Shown piece by piece: positions 16,279 through 23,574 of a stretch of 64,000 nt of DNA. The position numbers and the translations under genes are program-made. Within the stretch, counting starts at the first letter, position 1; every line of letters begins with the position of its first letter. The DNA is taken from positions 578,484 through 642,483 of the forward strand of contig NZ_DYHZ01000001.1 of NCBI RefSeq assembly GCF_020723905.1, written 5' to 3'. The notes under the pieces were generated by a model. It did no database searches. It saw only the letters and a list, made by a program, of their open reading frames with translations, and was not told where the DNA came from. This stretch comes from Anaerolinea thermophila (GTDB lineage: Bacteria > Chloroflexota > Anaerolineae > Anaerolineales > Anaerolineaceae).

Positions 16279-17127
16279 ATGGCACCGCTTAATCTACAAT
16301 CCACCATCCGGATGAACAACGGCGTGGAAATTCCGCGCTTTGGATTGGGTACATTCCAATCCAAAAAGGGAGAAGAGACCTACAACGCCGTGCGTTGGGC
16401 TCTGGAAATCGGTTACCGCCACATTGACACCGCCGCTGTGTACGGCAACGAAGAAGACGTGGGGCGCGCCATTGCCGACAGCGGTATTCCCCGCGAGGAC
16501 ATCTTCATCGTTACCAAAGTATGGAACGACGATCAGGGCTATGAGAACACCTTCCGGGCGCTGGAAGCCTCCCTGCGCCGTCTCAAGACCGATTACGTCG
16601 ATCTCTACCTAGTGCACTGGCCCGTCAAAGGCTTGCGTCACGAGACCTGGAAAGCCATGGTCGAAATTTACAAACAGGGTAAAGCCCGTTCGGTGGGGGT
16701 GAGCAACTACACCATCCGCCATCTGGAAGAATTGCTTCCCAATACCGAACTGGTGCCCGCCGCCAACCAGATCGAGTTCAGCCCCTTCCTGTACCGCAAA
16801 GCCCTGCTGGATTACTGCGTTGCCCACGGGATTGTGGTGGAAGCCTACAGTCCGCTGGCGCGTGCGCGCAAACTGGAAGACCCGCGCCTGGTTGCCATGG
16901 CGCAAAAGTACGGTAAAACGCCCGCCCAGATTGCCCTGCGCTGGGCAATCCAGCACGATCTGGTCGTCATCCCCAAATCGGTGCGCCGGGAACGCATTCT
17001 GGAAAACGCCAGCATCTTCGATTTTGAACTGAGCCCGGAAGATATGGCGGAAATGGACACCTGGAACGAGGATTACTGGACCATTTCCGAATCCTTCCAT
17101 CCCGAACGCTCACCGCGCTGGGAGTAG
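16279..17127 (+). CDS. Aldo-keto reductase, AKR5-like (2,5-diketo-D-gluconate reductase type)
   Basis: A 282-residue short aldo-keto reductase. Tetrad: Asp50 and Tyr55 (HIDTAAVYGNE), Lys80 (IVTKVWN) and His113 (LVHWPVKG). Signature VGVSNYTIRHLEELL and the C-terminal NADPH site IPKSVRRERILENASIFDFEL are typical of the DkgA/prostaglandin-F-synthase branch, distinct from the longer paralogue at 1176. Start follows AGGAGGACACAACC. Third-from-end in the hpt operon, only four bases before the GNAT gene. Likely acts on small aldehydes or keto sugars; substrate unknown. Confidence 0.94.
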   Translation: MAPLNLQSTIRMNNGVEIPRFGLGTFQSKKGEETYNAVRWALEIGYRHIDTAAVYGNEEDVGRAIADSGIPREDIFIVTKVWNDDQGYENTFRALEASLRRLKTDYVDLYLVHWPVKGLRHETWKAMVEIYKQGKARSVGVSNYTIRHLEELLPNTELVPAANQIEFSPFLYRKALLDYCVAHGIVVEAYSPLARARKLEDPRLVAMAQKYGKTPAQIALRWAIQHDLVVIPKSVRRERILENASIFDFELSPEDMAEMDTWNEDYWTISESFHPERSPRWE

Positions 17128-17131
17128 CCAT

Positions 17132-17719
17132 ATGAACGCCCCGCAGGACTCCGCTTACACCTTTCACCTGCTCACCCCCGAACGCTGGACAGATTTTGAG
17201 CGTCTGTTCGGTGCGCACGGGGCATACGCCGGGTGCTGGTGCATGTTCTGGTTCCTGCGGGGCTCCGACTTCACCCGTGGGCAGTGCGACCCCAACCGCC
17301 TGGCGATGAAAGCCCGCGTCGAGGCAGGGCTTACCCCGGGCATGCTTGCCTACCTGGGAGATGAGCCAGTGGGGTGGTGTGCGTTTGGACCGCGTGAGCA
17401 ATACCCGCGCCTGCTAGCCTCGCGCACCCTCAAACCTGTAGATGATGCACCCGTCTGGTCGATCGTGTGCTTTTATGTGGCAAAGGAACATCGAAAGCGC
17501 GGGGTCAGCAAAGCCCTGCTGAGGGCAGTTATCGAAGAAGTCCGGCGGCGCGGCGGAACCTTCGTGGAAGGGTACCCCAGCCCATCCACCGGCGAAGGAC
17601 GTCCCGATCCTTTTGTTTATCTGGGGCTGGAAGCGGCATTCCGCGAGGTCGGCTTTGTGGAAGTCGCCCGCCCCACCCCCAGACGGCTCATCATGCGGTA
17701 CTCGATTCAACACCCCTGA
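17132..17719 (+). CDS. GNAT-family N-acetyltransferase
   Basis: A 195-residue protein with a GNAT core: PGMLAYLGDEPVGWCAFGPRE (beta4), VWSIVCFYVAKEHRKRGVSKALLRAVIEEVRRRGG (beta4-alpha3 with the Q/RxxGxG/A-like pyrophosphate loop, here RKRGVSKA), and EVGFVEVARPTPRRLIMRYSI at the end. An N-terminal segment with GCWCMFWF is frequent in the YjcF/'GNAT with CWCM' subgroup. Acetyl-CoA is the expected donor; acceptor unknown. It starts four bases after the aldo-keto reductase and the next gene follows 13 bases on. Confidence 0.88.
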   Translation: MNAPQDSAYTFHLLTPERWTDFERLFGAHGAYAGCWCMFWFLRGSDFTRGQCDPNRLAMKARVEAGLTPGMLAYLGDEPVGWCAFGPREQYPRLLASRTLKPVDDAPVWSIVCFYVAKEHRKRGVSKALLRAVIEEVRRRGGTFVEGYPSPSTGEGRPDPFVYLGLEAAFREVGFVEVARPTPRRLIMRYSIQHP

Positions 17720-17732
17720 AGGGAGACCTCCC

Positions 17733-18347
17733 ATGGAATGGAAAACTGAACTGGACAAAGAGTTGCTGGAGCGCCTGGAAAATTTACCGGCGCTCCGGGC
17801 GTTTTATCAGATTCAACACCTCAAGCACCTGTACCGCCAGGGATGGTTAAAGGCAGGTGTACCGCGCGAACGCTGTGAAACAGTTGCCGATCACATTTTC
17901 GGGGTTGCCATGCTGTGCTGGCTGCTGGTGGAAGCGGGCGCCGCGCCATCAGTCAACCTTGACCGTGCCCTGCGCATGGCGCTGATCCACGAACTGGGAG
18001 AGATCTACGCCGGGGACCTGACTCCCTCGGACGCCATCCCGTTGGATGAAAAACATGCCCGCGAACGGCAGTCGCTGGAGCGTGTGCTGGAGGGCGTGCA
18101 AGGCACCGAAGACATCCGCGCCCTGTGGGAGGAATTTGAAACGGGAGAATCCCCCGAGGCGCGTCTGGTGCGCCAGGCGGATCGGCTGGAAATGGCACTG
18201 CAGGCAGTGACCTACGCCCGCGAGGGAGCGCTGAAGCGCCCCGGGGCATTTTTCCAGTCGGCACGCCAGGCCCTTGCCGATGCGCAATTGCTCCTCTGGA
18301 TGGAGATTGCCAGCACCGCGCTCATCCCCGACACCGGAAGGGAATAA
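17733..18347 (+). CDS. HD-domain phosphohydrolase (HDDC2/YfbR-like)
   Basis: A 204-residue HD protein. The metal-binding pattern is H in ETVADHIFGVAML, HE in ALIHELGEIYAGD and a final D in RQADRLEMALQA. This matches the HDDC2/YfbR group of 5'-deoxynucleotidases. Start ATG at 17733 follows AAGGGAGACCTCCC. Association with hpt in the same gene run fits a nucleotide salvage theme, though the cotranscribed reductase and acetyltransferase do not obviously belong. Substrate assignment is inference. Confidence 0.9.
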   Translation: MEWKTELDKELLERLENLPALRAFYQIQHLKHLYRQGWLKAGVPRERCETVADHIFGVAMLCWLLVEAGAAPSVNLDRALRMALIHELGEIYAGDLTPSDAIPLDEKHARERQSLERVLEGVQGTEDIRALWEEFETGESPEARLVRQADRLEMALQAVTYAREGALKRPGAFFQSARQALADAQLLLWMEIASTALIPDTGRE

Positions 18348-18393
18348 CCCTCGGGGAATTTCCTCAGAGCATGGCGCCTCTCTCCTGATTGGA

Positions 18394-18399
18394 TATAAT
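18394..18399 (+). promoter_or_regulatory. Putative -10 element of the lipoprotein gene
   Basis: TATAAT preceded by TTGGA, 39 bases upstream of the ATG at 18438, after the HD gene. No clear -35. Confidence 0.5.
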
Positions 18400-18437
18400 A
18401 CAAATAAACTACAGATATCCATTTTTGAGGTAAAGCC

Positions 18438-18980
18438 ATGAAAAACCTTCCCGCATGGATGATCGTCTTGTTGATTCTGGCAACCCTGAGCGCCTGCCTT
18501 CCCACTCAGACGGCATCCCCCACCCCCAACGTGGATGCTACGATTGCCGCAGGCGTGGCAACCAGACTGGCGGAACTTCAGCCCACCCAGGACATCCCTG
18601 CCACAGTCAGCGCCCAACAAACCCAGTTTGCCCAGTTCCAGCCCACTCAGGCACCTACACAACCGCCAGTCACCCCAACCCCTGCACTGAGCGATGAAGA
18701 AGCCCTGCGCCAGGCTCTGCTGGCGTACCTCGGCTGGCAGGAAAACGAACTGATCTTCTCGCTGGGAAAAATCGAAAACGGCATGGCACGGGGCGGGGTT
18801 AAGCGCGCCGGGGAGGAAAGCGGCGCGGGCTGGTTTGCCGGAAAACAGCCTGACGGCACCTGGGTAATTGTGCATGTTGGTCAGGGAGTTCCCTACTGCG
18901 CGGATATTGCCCCCTTCCCCTTCCCCACCGACTGGATTTCCCACTGCGTGGATGCTTCCGGCAACACCGTGCAACGGTAA
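18438..18980 (+). CDS. Small lipoprotein with Thr/Pro/Gln-rich linker
   Basis: A 180-residue precursor: MKNLPAWMIVLLILATLSAC gives a signal peptide with lipobox LSAC at residue 20. A low-complexity linker follows, with QPTQ repeats and TQPPVTPTP. A small globular domain begins near residue 85 (DEEALRQALLAYLGWQENELIFSLGKIENGMARGGVK) and contains AGWFAGKQPDGTWVIVHVGQGVPYC. Two cysteines in the last 40 residues could form a disulfide. Lipoproteins of this architecture are common in Chloroflexota. No function can be assigned. It has its own -10 box. Confidence 0.85.
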   Translation: MKNLPAWMIVLLILATLSACLPTQTASPTPNVDATIAAGVATRLAELQPTQDIPATVSAQQTQFAQFQPTQAPTQPPVTPTPALSDEEALRQALLAYLGWQENELIFSLGKIENGMARGGVKRAGEESGAGWFAGKQPDGTWVIVHVGQGVPYCADIAPFPFPTDWISHCVDASGNTVQR

Positions 18981-19072
18981 AAGTCCTTCTCCCACTGGCT
19001 GAAAAACATCCCGTTGGCAAAATTGTCTTGAAAAAGGTGAGGCTTTTCCCTTTTCCTGCAGGGGATAGCAGG

Positions 19073-19078
19073 TATAAT
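19073..19078 (+). promoter_or_regulatory. Putative -10 element of the TauE-cupredoxin/copper chaperone operon
   Basis: TATAAT 39 bases upstream of the ATG at 19118, in the gap after the lipoprotein gene. No clear -35 is seen at 17 bp. Confidence 0.45.
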
Positions 19079-19117
19079 GTAACTTGACTATTTATATCGC
19101 TTTACAGGAAAGGCACG

Positions 19118-20176
19118 ATGGAATCTCTCTGGGTAGCCTTTGTAACCGGTCTGACCACCGGTGGATTGAGTTGTATGGCTGTGCAGGGCGGGTTGCTCGC
19201 CTCTTCGCTCGCCGGGCAACTGGAAAAGGATCTTTCCCGGCAGGCGTCTCAAAAGAAGAAAACGCACCCGTCTGCCCCATCCCGTCATTCGGCTGTGGTG
19301 TTTCCCATTCTGGCGTTCCTGCTGGCAAAATTAACGGCATACACCCTGCTGGGTGCACTTCTCGGCGCGCTGGGCTCGCTGTTTGAATTGACTCCTGAAC
19401 TGCGCGCCATCCTGCTGTTTGGAGTGGGTGTGTTCATGCTCGGCAACGCCCTGCGCATGCTGAACGTTCACCCTATGTTTCGTTACTTTACCTTTGAACC
19501 CCCGCAAGCCGTCCGACGCTGGTTGCGGCGCACCTCCCGCGAGGAGAACCGCTGGTTTACCCCGCTGATGCTGGGAGCGCTCACCGTGCTCATCCCCTGC
19601 GGGGTGACGCAGACAATGATGGCGCTGGCGGTGGGAACGGGCTCCGCCGCGCAGGGAGCGGCGCTCCTGTTCGCCTTTACGCTGGGAACCAGTCCGGTGT
19701 TTTTCGGGCTGGCATATCTGGCAACTTCGCTGGGAACGCGCCTGGAGAAGCACTTCAACCGGGTGGCGGCTGTCCTGCTGATCATCCTGGCGCTGGTCTC
19801 GGTAAACTCGGGTTTGAATCTGGTTGGCTCACCGCTCTCCGCCGAAGCCCTCAGCCGCAACGCCCTGCAAGCCCTCAACCCCCCGGCGCCCGGTCAGATT
19901 GCCGACGCCAGCAACACCCTGACCCTCCAGGTGCGCGATGATGGCTACTTTCCCGCCGAACTGACCGCCCGCGCCGGTGAGCCGGTGACTCTTAAACTGG
20001 TCACCGACAACACCTTTTCCTGCTCGCGGGCATTCCTCATCCCCGCGCTCAAGGTTCAACGGCTCCTGCCCGCCACCGGCACCGAGGTGGTGGAAATCCC
20101 CCCGCAAAAGCCGGGCACTACCCTGCATTTTACCTGCTCGATGGGTATGTTCACCGGCGTCATCACCTTCAACTGA
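19118..20176 (+). CDS. TauE/SafE-UreH-type membrane protein fused to a cupredoxin-like domain
   Basis: A 352-residue protein. Residues 1 to about 240 form six or so membrane helices of the sulfite-exporter/UreH/DsbD-like superfamily (VAFVTGLTTGGLSCMAVQGGLLASSL with a Cys in the first helix; LGALTVLIPCGVTQTMMALAVG with the paired PCG motif). The C-terminal 90 residues are a cupredoxin-like beta sandwich: LTLQVRDDGYFPAELTARAGEPVTLKLVTDNTFSCSRAFLIP, ending LHFTCSMGMFTGVITFN. The CSMGM tail and the earlier FSCSR resemble a copper site. The neighbour 12 bases downstream is a metallochaperone. I infer copper export or delivery across the membrane. Confidence 0.88.
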   Translation: MESLWVAFVTGLTTGGLSCMAVQGGLLASSLAGQLEKDLSRQASQKKKTHPSAPSRHSAVVFPILAFLLAKLTAYTLLGALLGALGSLFELTPELRAILLFGVGVFMLGNALRMLNVHPMFRYFTFEPPQAVRRWLRRTSREENRWFTPLMLGALTVLIPCGVTQTMMALAVGTGSAAQGAALLFAFTLGTSPVFFGLAYLATSLGTRLEKHFNRVAAVLLIILALVSVNSGLNLVGSPLSAEALSRNALQALNPPAPGQIADASNTLTLQVRDDGYFPAELTARAGEPVTLKLVTDNTFSCSRAFLIPALKVQRLLPATGTEVVEIPPQKPGTTLHFTCSMGMFTGVITFN

Positions 20177-20188
20177 CCGGGAGGCAGT

Positions 20189-20404
20189 ATGGCCAAACAA
20201 CGCTTTTCCGTCCCCGATATGCACTGCTCTGCGTGTGTGATGCGCCTGGAAAGTCTGGAAGATGAACTGCCGGGCGTGAAACAGGTCAAAGCCAGTTTCC
20301 ACAGGCAGGAAATGGAAGTGGAGTACGACGAATCCCACCTGACCCTGGATGCCCTGCTGAACGCCATCCAGAAAAAGGGCTACCACCCCCAGCCACTGGA
20401 TTGA
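20189..20404 (+). CDS. copZ: Heavy-metal-associated (HMA) domain copper chaperone
   Basis: A 71-residue ferredoxin-like HMA protein with the metal site MHCSAC (MxCxxC) in FSVPDMHCSACVMRLESLEDELPGVKQVKASF, and the closing strand-helix EYDESHLTLDALLNAIQKKGYHPQPL. Same layout as CopZ and the N-terminal domains of copper P-type ATPases. Starts 12 bases after the TauE-cupredoxin gene with GGGAGG and is followed by a terminator, so the two genes form an operon. Copper (or another soft metal) is inferred from the family; the gene symbol is by similarity. Confidence 0.9.
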   Translation: MAKQRFSVPDMHCSACVMRLESLEDELPGVKQVKASFHRQEMEVEYDESHLTLDALLNAIQKKGYHPQPLD

Positions 20405-20423
20405 ATTTCTCCAGCCGCCTCAT

Positions 20424-20451
20424 TACCCCGCCTTCGGGCGGGGTATTTTTT
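20424..20451 (+). terminator. Intrinsic terminator of the copper operon
   Basis: Nine-bp stem TACCCCGCC / GGCGGGGTA closed by a UUCG tetraloop, followed by six T residues. The T run abuts the stop codon of the convergent gene. Confidence 0.93.
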
Positions 20452-21083
20452 CAGGATGAAGGTTCGTCCAGTCCGTGGCGCAGTTCAAAGAAATGCCAGA
20501 CGTTTGCCTGCGGATCGTAAGCCGTGCGGGCGAATCCCAGATCACCAAAGTGAAATGCCACCCCCTGACGATTGCCCCACGGGGGCACGCCACAAATCGC
20601 CCGCAGGGTCATGGAGAGAATGCCGCCGTGCGCCACCACCAGCGTGCGCGGCGCTCCCCGGCGTATCACTTCCTCCAGCGCTCCAGCGGCGCGGAGGAAG
20701 ACTTGCCACTCGCTTTCCCCGGTTGGAGTGATGCTTTCATACGGGTTGCGGAAGGCTGGACGCGGGTAAAGGCGCTCGGCTTCCTGCGGAGTCAGCCCCG
20801 CCAGCCCACCGGTGTTGGTTTCCATCCACAAATCCGAAACCTCCAGCGGAAGGTTAAGCACCTCACAAACGATTTCAGCGGTGCGGCGCGCTCGCTGAAG
20901 TGTGCTGGCAATTACCCGGTCAAAGGTGAAGCCCGTCTCTTTCCATTCACGGGCGCGGCGGTAGGCTTGCGCTTCTCCCACCGCAGTGAGCGGGGAATCG
21001 TAGCGTCCCTCGTACACGCCCTCATCATCAGCACGGGAACGTCCATGGCGCAACAGGGTAAGCGCTATCAGGGTGGGGCTCAT
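20451..21083 (-). CDS. Histidine phosphatase family protein (phosphoglycerate mutase-like)
   Basis: A 210-residue protein with the phosphohistidine signature LLRHGRS (RHG), the second-half LVVAHGGILSMTLRA with the catalytic His, and RVIASTLQRARRTAEIV (conserved Arg). The Glu general acid likely lies in WMETNTGGLAGLTPQEAERLYP. Family members include GpmB, alpha-ribazole phosphatase (CobC) and other broad phosphatases; a specific substrate is not evident. Start ATG at 21083 overlaps the upstream stop as ATGA, indicating translational coupling with the membrane protein gene at 21080-21604. A longer frame upstream lacks a ribosome binding site. Confidence 0.9.
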   Translation of the reverse strand: MSPTLIALTLLRHGRSRADDEGVYEGRYDSPLTAVGEAQAYRRAREWKETGFTFDRVIASTLQRARRTAEIVCEVLNLPLEVSDLWMETNTGGLAGLTPQEAERLYPRPAFRNPYESITPTGESEWQVFLRAAGALEEVIRRGAPRTLVVAHGGILSMTLRAICGVPPWGNRQGVAFHFGDLGFARTAYDPQANVWHFFELRHGLDEPSS

Positions 21084-21604
21084 CGGACAGAGTCCTTTCG
21101 GCGCATGAACCAGAACAGCGCGGCAAGCATGACTGCCACCAGACCGGCTTCCACCAGCACCCCTTTGCGTTCGGCGCGCCAATCAGGCAGGCGATTGAGT
21201 TCTTTCACCACCGGAACCCGGTTCAACAGGTCATGCAGTCCTTCGTTCAGCACGGGCTTCTCCCAGCCGGGAATGGCACGACCGGTGCGGCGGGAAATTC
21301 CCCGCACCACCCAGTCCAGATCGGGCAAAGCGGCGCACAGCATGGCAAACGCATGCCGGGGAGCCAGCGCCAGCACGGTTGCCCAGGTGAAGATCGGCAG
21401 TACCCGCTGATGATAGCCTTTCCAGAAGGCATCATCCAGCGGTTCCGGCGGATGGTAGGTGGCTTTTGCCAGTTTGTCCAGCACACCGTGAGAAAGGTAC
21501 GCCAGCCCGCCTGTAGTGAGGATACGCGCCCAGCCCGGCAGGCGCACGCGCGCCAGGGCTTCGTCAATCAATGCGCCAGCGATCAAATGCGTTGGTAACT
21601 GCAC
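21080..21604 (-). CDS. Predicted membrane protein of unknown function
   Basis: A 174-residue protein beginning MQLPTHLIAGALIDEALARV and containing several moderately hydrophobic segments (ILTTGGLAYLSHGVLDKLAK, ILTWATVLALAP-like around residues 72-90, LLVEAGLVAVMLAALFWFM near the end). The early His (THLIAG), LSHGVLDK and CAALPDLDWVVRG recall YdjM-like membrane-bound predicted hydrolases, but the match is not strong enough to name it. Its stop overlaps the start of the phosphatase gene (ATGA), so the two are coupled. Confidence 0.75.
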   Translation of the reverse strand: MQLPTHLIAGALIDEALARVRLPGWARILTTGGLAYLSHGVLDKLAKATYHPPEPLDDAFWKGYHQRVLPIFTWATVLALAPRHAFAMLCAALPDLDWVVRGISRRTGRAIPGWEKPVLNEGLHDLLNRVPVVKELNRLPDWRAERKGVLVEAGLVAVMLAALFWFMRRKDSVR

Positions 21605-21653
21605 CGGCTTCCTCCCGCAAGAAAATGACTGAAATGATTATAGTCGATTCTCA

Positions 21654-21690
21654 AAAACGAAAAGACCGCCCCATGCTGGAGCGGTCTTTT
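21654..21690 (-). terminator. Intrinsic terminator of the ferredoxin gene
   Basis: Nine-bp stem (21661-21669 / 21681-21689); read on the minus strand it is followed by TTTTCGTTTTT. Confidence 0.88.
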
Positions 21691-21707
21691 CTTCGAGGAG
21701 GTACTGC

Positions 21708-21899
21708 CTATTCTTCGATGGAGATAGCCTGTTCGGGGCAGGCATCCATGGCTTCGCGGACATTGGCTTCCTCTTCAGGAGGCACCACGTCCACCAGCAC
21801 TACAGCAATGCCGTCATCTTCCAGTTTGAAAACATTCGGGGCAATCGTTTCGCATACCCCACATCCCATGCACAAATCGCGATCAACAAAGGTTTTCAT
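21708..21899 (-). CDS. Ferredoxin, single [4Fe-4S] type
   Basis: A 63-residue ferredoxin with CMGCGVC (Cys10, 13, 16) and a distal Cys in DACPEQAI (Cys54), the pattern of a single cubane cluster. The second cluster of 8Fe ferredoxins is replaced by ETIAPNVFKLEDDGIAVVLVDVVPPEE, as in Thermotoga- and Bacillus-type monocluster ferredoxins. Acts as a soluble low-potential electron carrier. Start follows AAGAGGGAATA. Monocistronic with a clear terminator. Confidence 0.96.
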   Translation of the reverse strand: MKTFVDRDLCMGCGVCETIAPNVFKLEDDGIAVVLVDVVPPEEEANVREAMDACPEQAISIEE

Positions 21900-22076
21900 T
21901 ATTCCCTCTTTTCAGGTGAATTTTATTCAATTATACAGCAGTTGTGAAAATTCACACAATAAAAACCGGAATTTCTCATGATTTTTTAAGATCGTAAATT
22001 GGCGGTTGCCTAATCCTGTGTTCCCCCTTAAAATAAAGAGGGAACCAGGTGATTTTCGCCGAAGGAGGGATACCTG

Positions 22077-22706
22077 ATGATTACACCCATGGGCGTCATC
22101 TTGATTGTGGTGGGGATAATCGTATGCTTTTCGGGGTACAGCATGTTCCGCTCCATGCTCCCGCTGTGGGGGTTCATTCTGGGCGGTTTTGTCGCCATGA
22201 ACCTTGCCCCGCTGGTGATTAAAGTGCCGGAAGCCCAGCGTCTCTTTCTCGATATTGGCAGTTTTGTGCTGGGGGGGGTGCTGGGAGCGGTGCTGGCATC
22301 TCCGCTGTATTACGTGACCATTTTCGCCTCTGGCGCAGCAATGGGAGCGCTCTCGGGGATGGTGTTTGGCGCCTACCTGCAAATCTCCGGAGGGGAAATT
22401 TCGGTGCAGGCGCTCTCACGGCTGGCGGCAATGACCTTCCCTCCGCGGGTCGAGACAGCGGTTCAGGTTTTCCTGATGGTCGCCCTGGGGTTAATCATTG
22501 GCGCGGCGGCACTGAGTTTCCAGAAGTTTATGATCACCGCTTCCACTGCCTTCCTCGGCTCGGCGGCAGTGGTGAGCGGGTTTACCGGCACCATCACTCA
22601 AGCCCTGCAGGGCAGTGGTTCGCAGGGGGTCTGGATGATGGTTGGCTGGTTGTTGCTGGGCATGCTGGGAATGTTTATTCAGTTCCGCATGCGAGACGAG
22701 ACTTAA
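22077..22706 (+). CDS. Multi-pass membrane protein (TMEM198/DUF4203-like)
   Basis: A 209-residue protein made of about seven Gly/Ala-rich hydrophobic helices: VILIVVGIIVCFSGYSMF, LPLWGFILGGFVAMNLA, IGSFVLGGVLGAVLA, LYYVTIFASGAAMGALSGMV, VFLMVALGLIIGAAALSF, and a final GVWMMVGWLLLGMLGMFIQF. The arrangement of paired glycine-rich helices recalls DUF4203/TMEM198 proteins. Start follows GAAGGAGGGATACCTG. The next gene (NYN-LOTUS) follows 30 bases later and may be cotranscribed. Function unknown. Confidence 0.8.
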   Translation: MITPMGVILIVVGIIVCFSGYSMFRSMLPLWGFILGGFVAMNLAPLVIKVPEAQRLFLDIGSFVLGGVLGAVLASPLYYVTIFASGAAMGALSGMVFGAYLQISGGEISVQALSRLAAMTFPPRVETAVQVFLMVALGLIIGAAALSFQKFMITASTAFLGSAAVVSGFTGTITQALQGSGSQGVWMMVGWLLLGMLGMFIQFRMRDET

Positions 22707-22736
22707 TATTTTTAGAAATGGAGAAACCCATAGCAC

Positions 22737-23555
22737 ATGGATTCTGAGCAAACTGCTCTTCGCTCTCGAAGAATAGCCATGCTGATTGACGGAGATAACG
22801 CCCAGCCCTCGCTGATTGGCGACATGCTGGCGGAAACCAGCAAATACGGCACGGTCATCATCCGGCGCATTTACGGAGACTGGACAACCGCCAACATGAA
22901 CGGCTGGAAAGAAGTGCTGCAAACCTACGCCATCCAGCCCATTCAACAGTTCCGTTACACCATCGGCAAGAACGCCACCGACAGTGCCATGATCATTGAC
23001 GCCATGGATATCCTCTACGAAGACCGCGTGGAGGGGTTCTGCCTGGTGTCCAGCGATTCGGACTACACCCGCCTGGCAACCCGCATCCGCGAGAAGGGCA
23101 TCTTCGTGATGGGTATTGGCAAATCCACCACGCCGCGGGCATTTGTCAACGCCTGCGATGTGTTTGTCTTTACCGAAAACCTGCAGAAGAAAAACCTGCC
23201 TGCTCCCAAACCGCGTGCGCAAAGCGCCAGCGCTTCCCGTAAAAAGACGGAAAAGAACGGCAAGAGCGAGAAGCCAGAAGAGAAATCTTCTGCTCCGGTG
23301 GAAAATGAGACCCTGGCAAACCTGCCGCTGGACCTGCTCCGTCAGGCTTACGACCTTGCCGTAGGGGATGACGGCTGGGCGTTTCTGGGATTGATGGGTA
23401 CGCACCTGCGCCAGTTAGACCCCAGTTTTGACCCGCGCACCTACGGCTTCAAACAGTTGTCCATGCTCATCAAAGCCCTGCCCGACGTGTTTGAAACCAA
23501 AGTGGGAAAACGCGGCGACGGCACCTTCAACGTGTACGTGCGTCTGAAAGAATAA
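22737..23555 (+). CDS. NYN-domain protein with C-terminal OST-HTH/LOTUS domain
   Basis: A 272-residue protein. Residues 10-150 are a PIN-like NYN (LabA/DUF88) domain with the acidic residues expected for a metal-dependent RNase: AMLIDGDNAQPSL, TDSAMIIDAMDIL and LVSSDSDYTRLATRIREKG. A charged, Ser/Lys/Glu-rich linker (about 155-190) joins it to an OST-HTH/LOTUS domain: LPLDLLRQAYDLAVGDDGWAFLGLMGTHLRQLDPSFDPRTYGFKQLSMLIKALPDVFE. LOTUS domains bind RNA, including G-quadruplex RNA. The combination suggests an RNA-processing nuclease; the RNA target is unknown. Family knowledge gives the domain functions and the role is inference. Confidence 0.93.
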   Translation: MDSEQTALRSRRIAMLIDGDNAQPSLIGDMLAETSKYGTVIIRRIYGDWTTANMNGWKEVLQTYAIQPIQQFRYTIGKNATDSAMIIDAMDILYEDRVEGFCLVSSDSDYTRLATRIREKGIFVMGIGKSTTPRAFVNACDVFVFTENLQKKNLPAPKPRAQSASASRKKTEKNGKSEKPEEKSSAPVENETLANLPLDLLRQAYDLAVGDDGWAFLGLMGTHLRQLDPSFDPRTYGFKQLSMLIKALPDVFETKVGKRGDGTFNVYVRLKE

Positions 23556-23574
23556 CCTCTGTAAAAAAACCTGC

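Noticed and set aside
20451-21182. Longer N-terminus for the histidine phosphatase (start at 21182)
   Set aside because: The extra 33 residues overlap the upstream gene and are Gly/Arg/Ser-rich; the ATGA overlap at 21083 with the family's LLRHGRS soon after is the better start.
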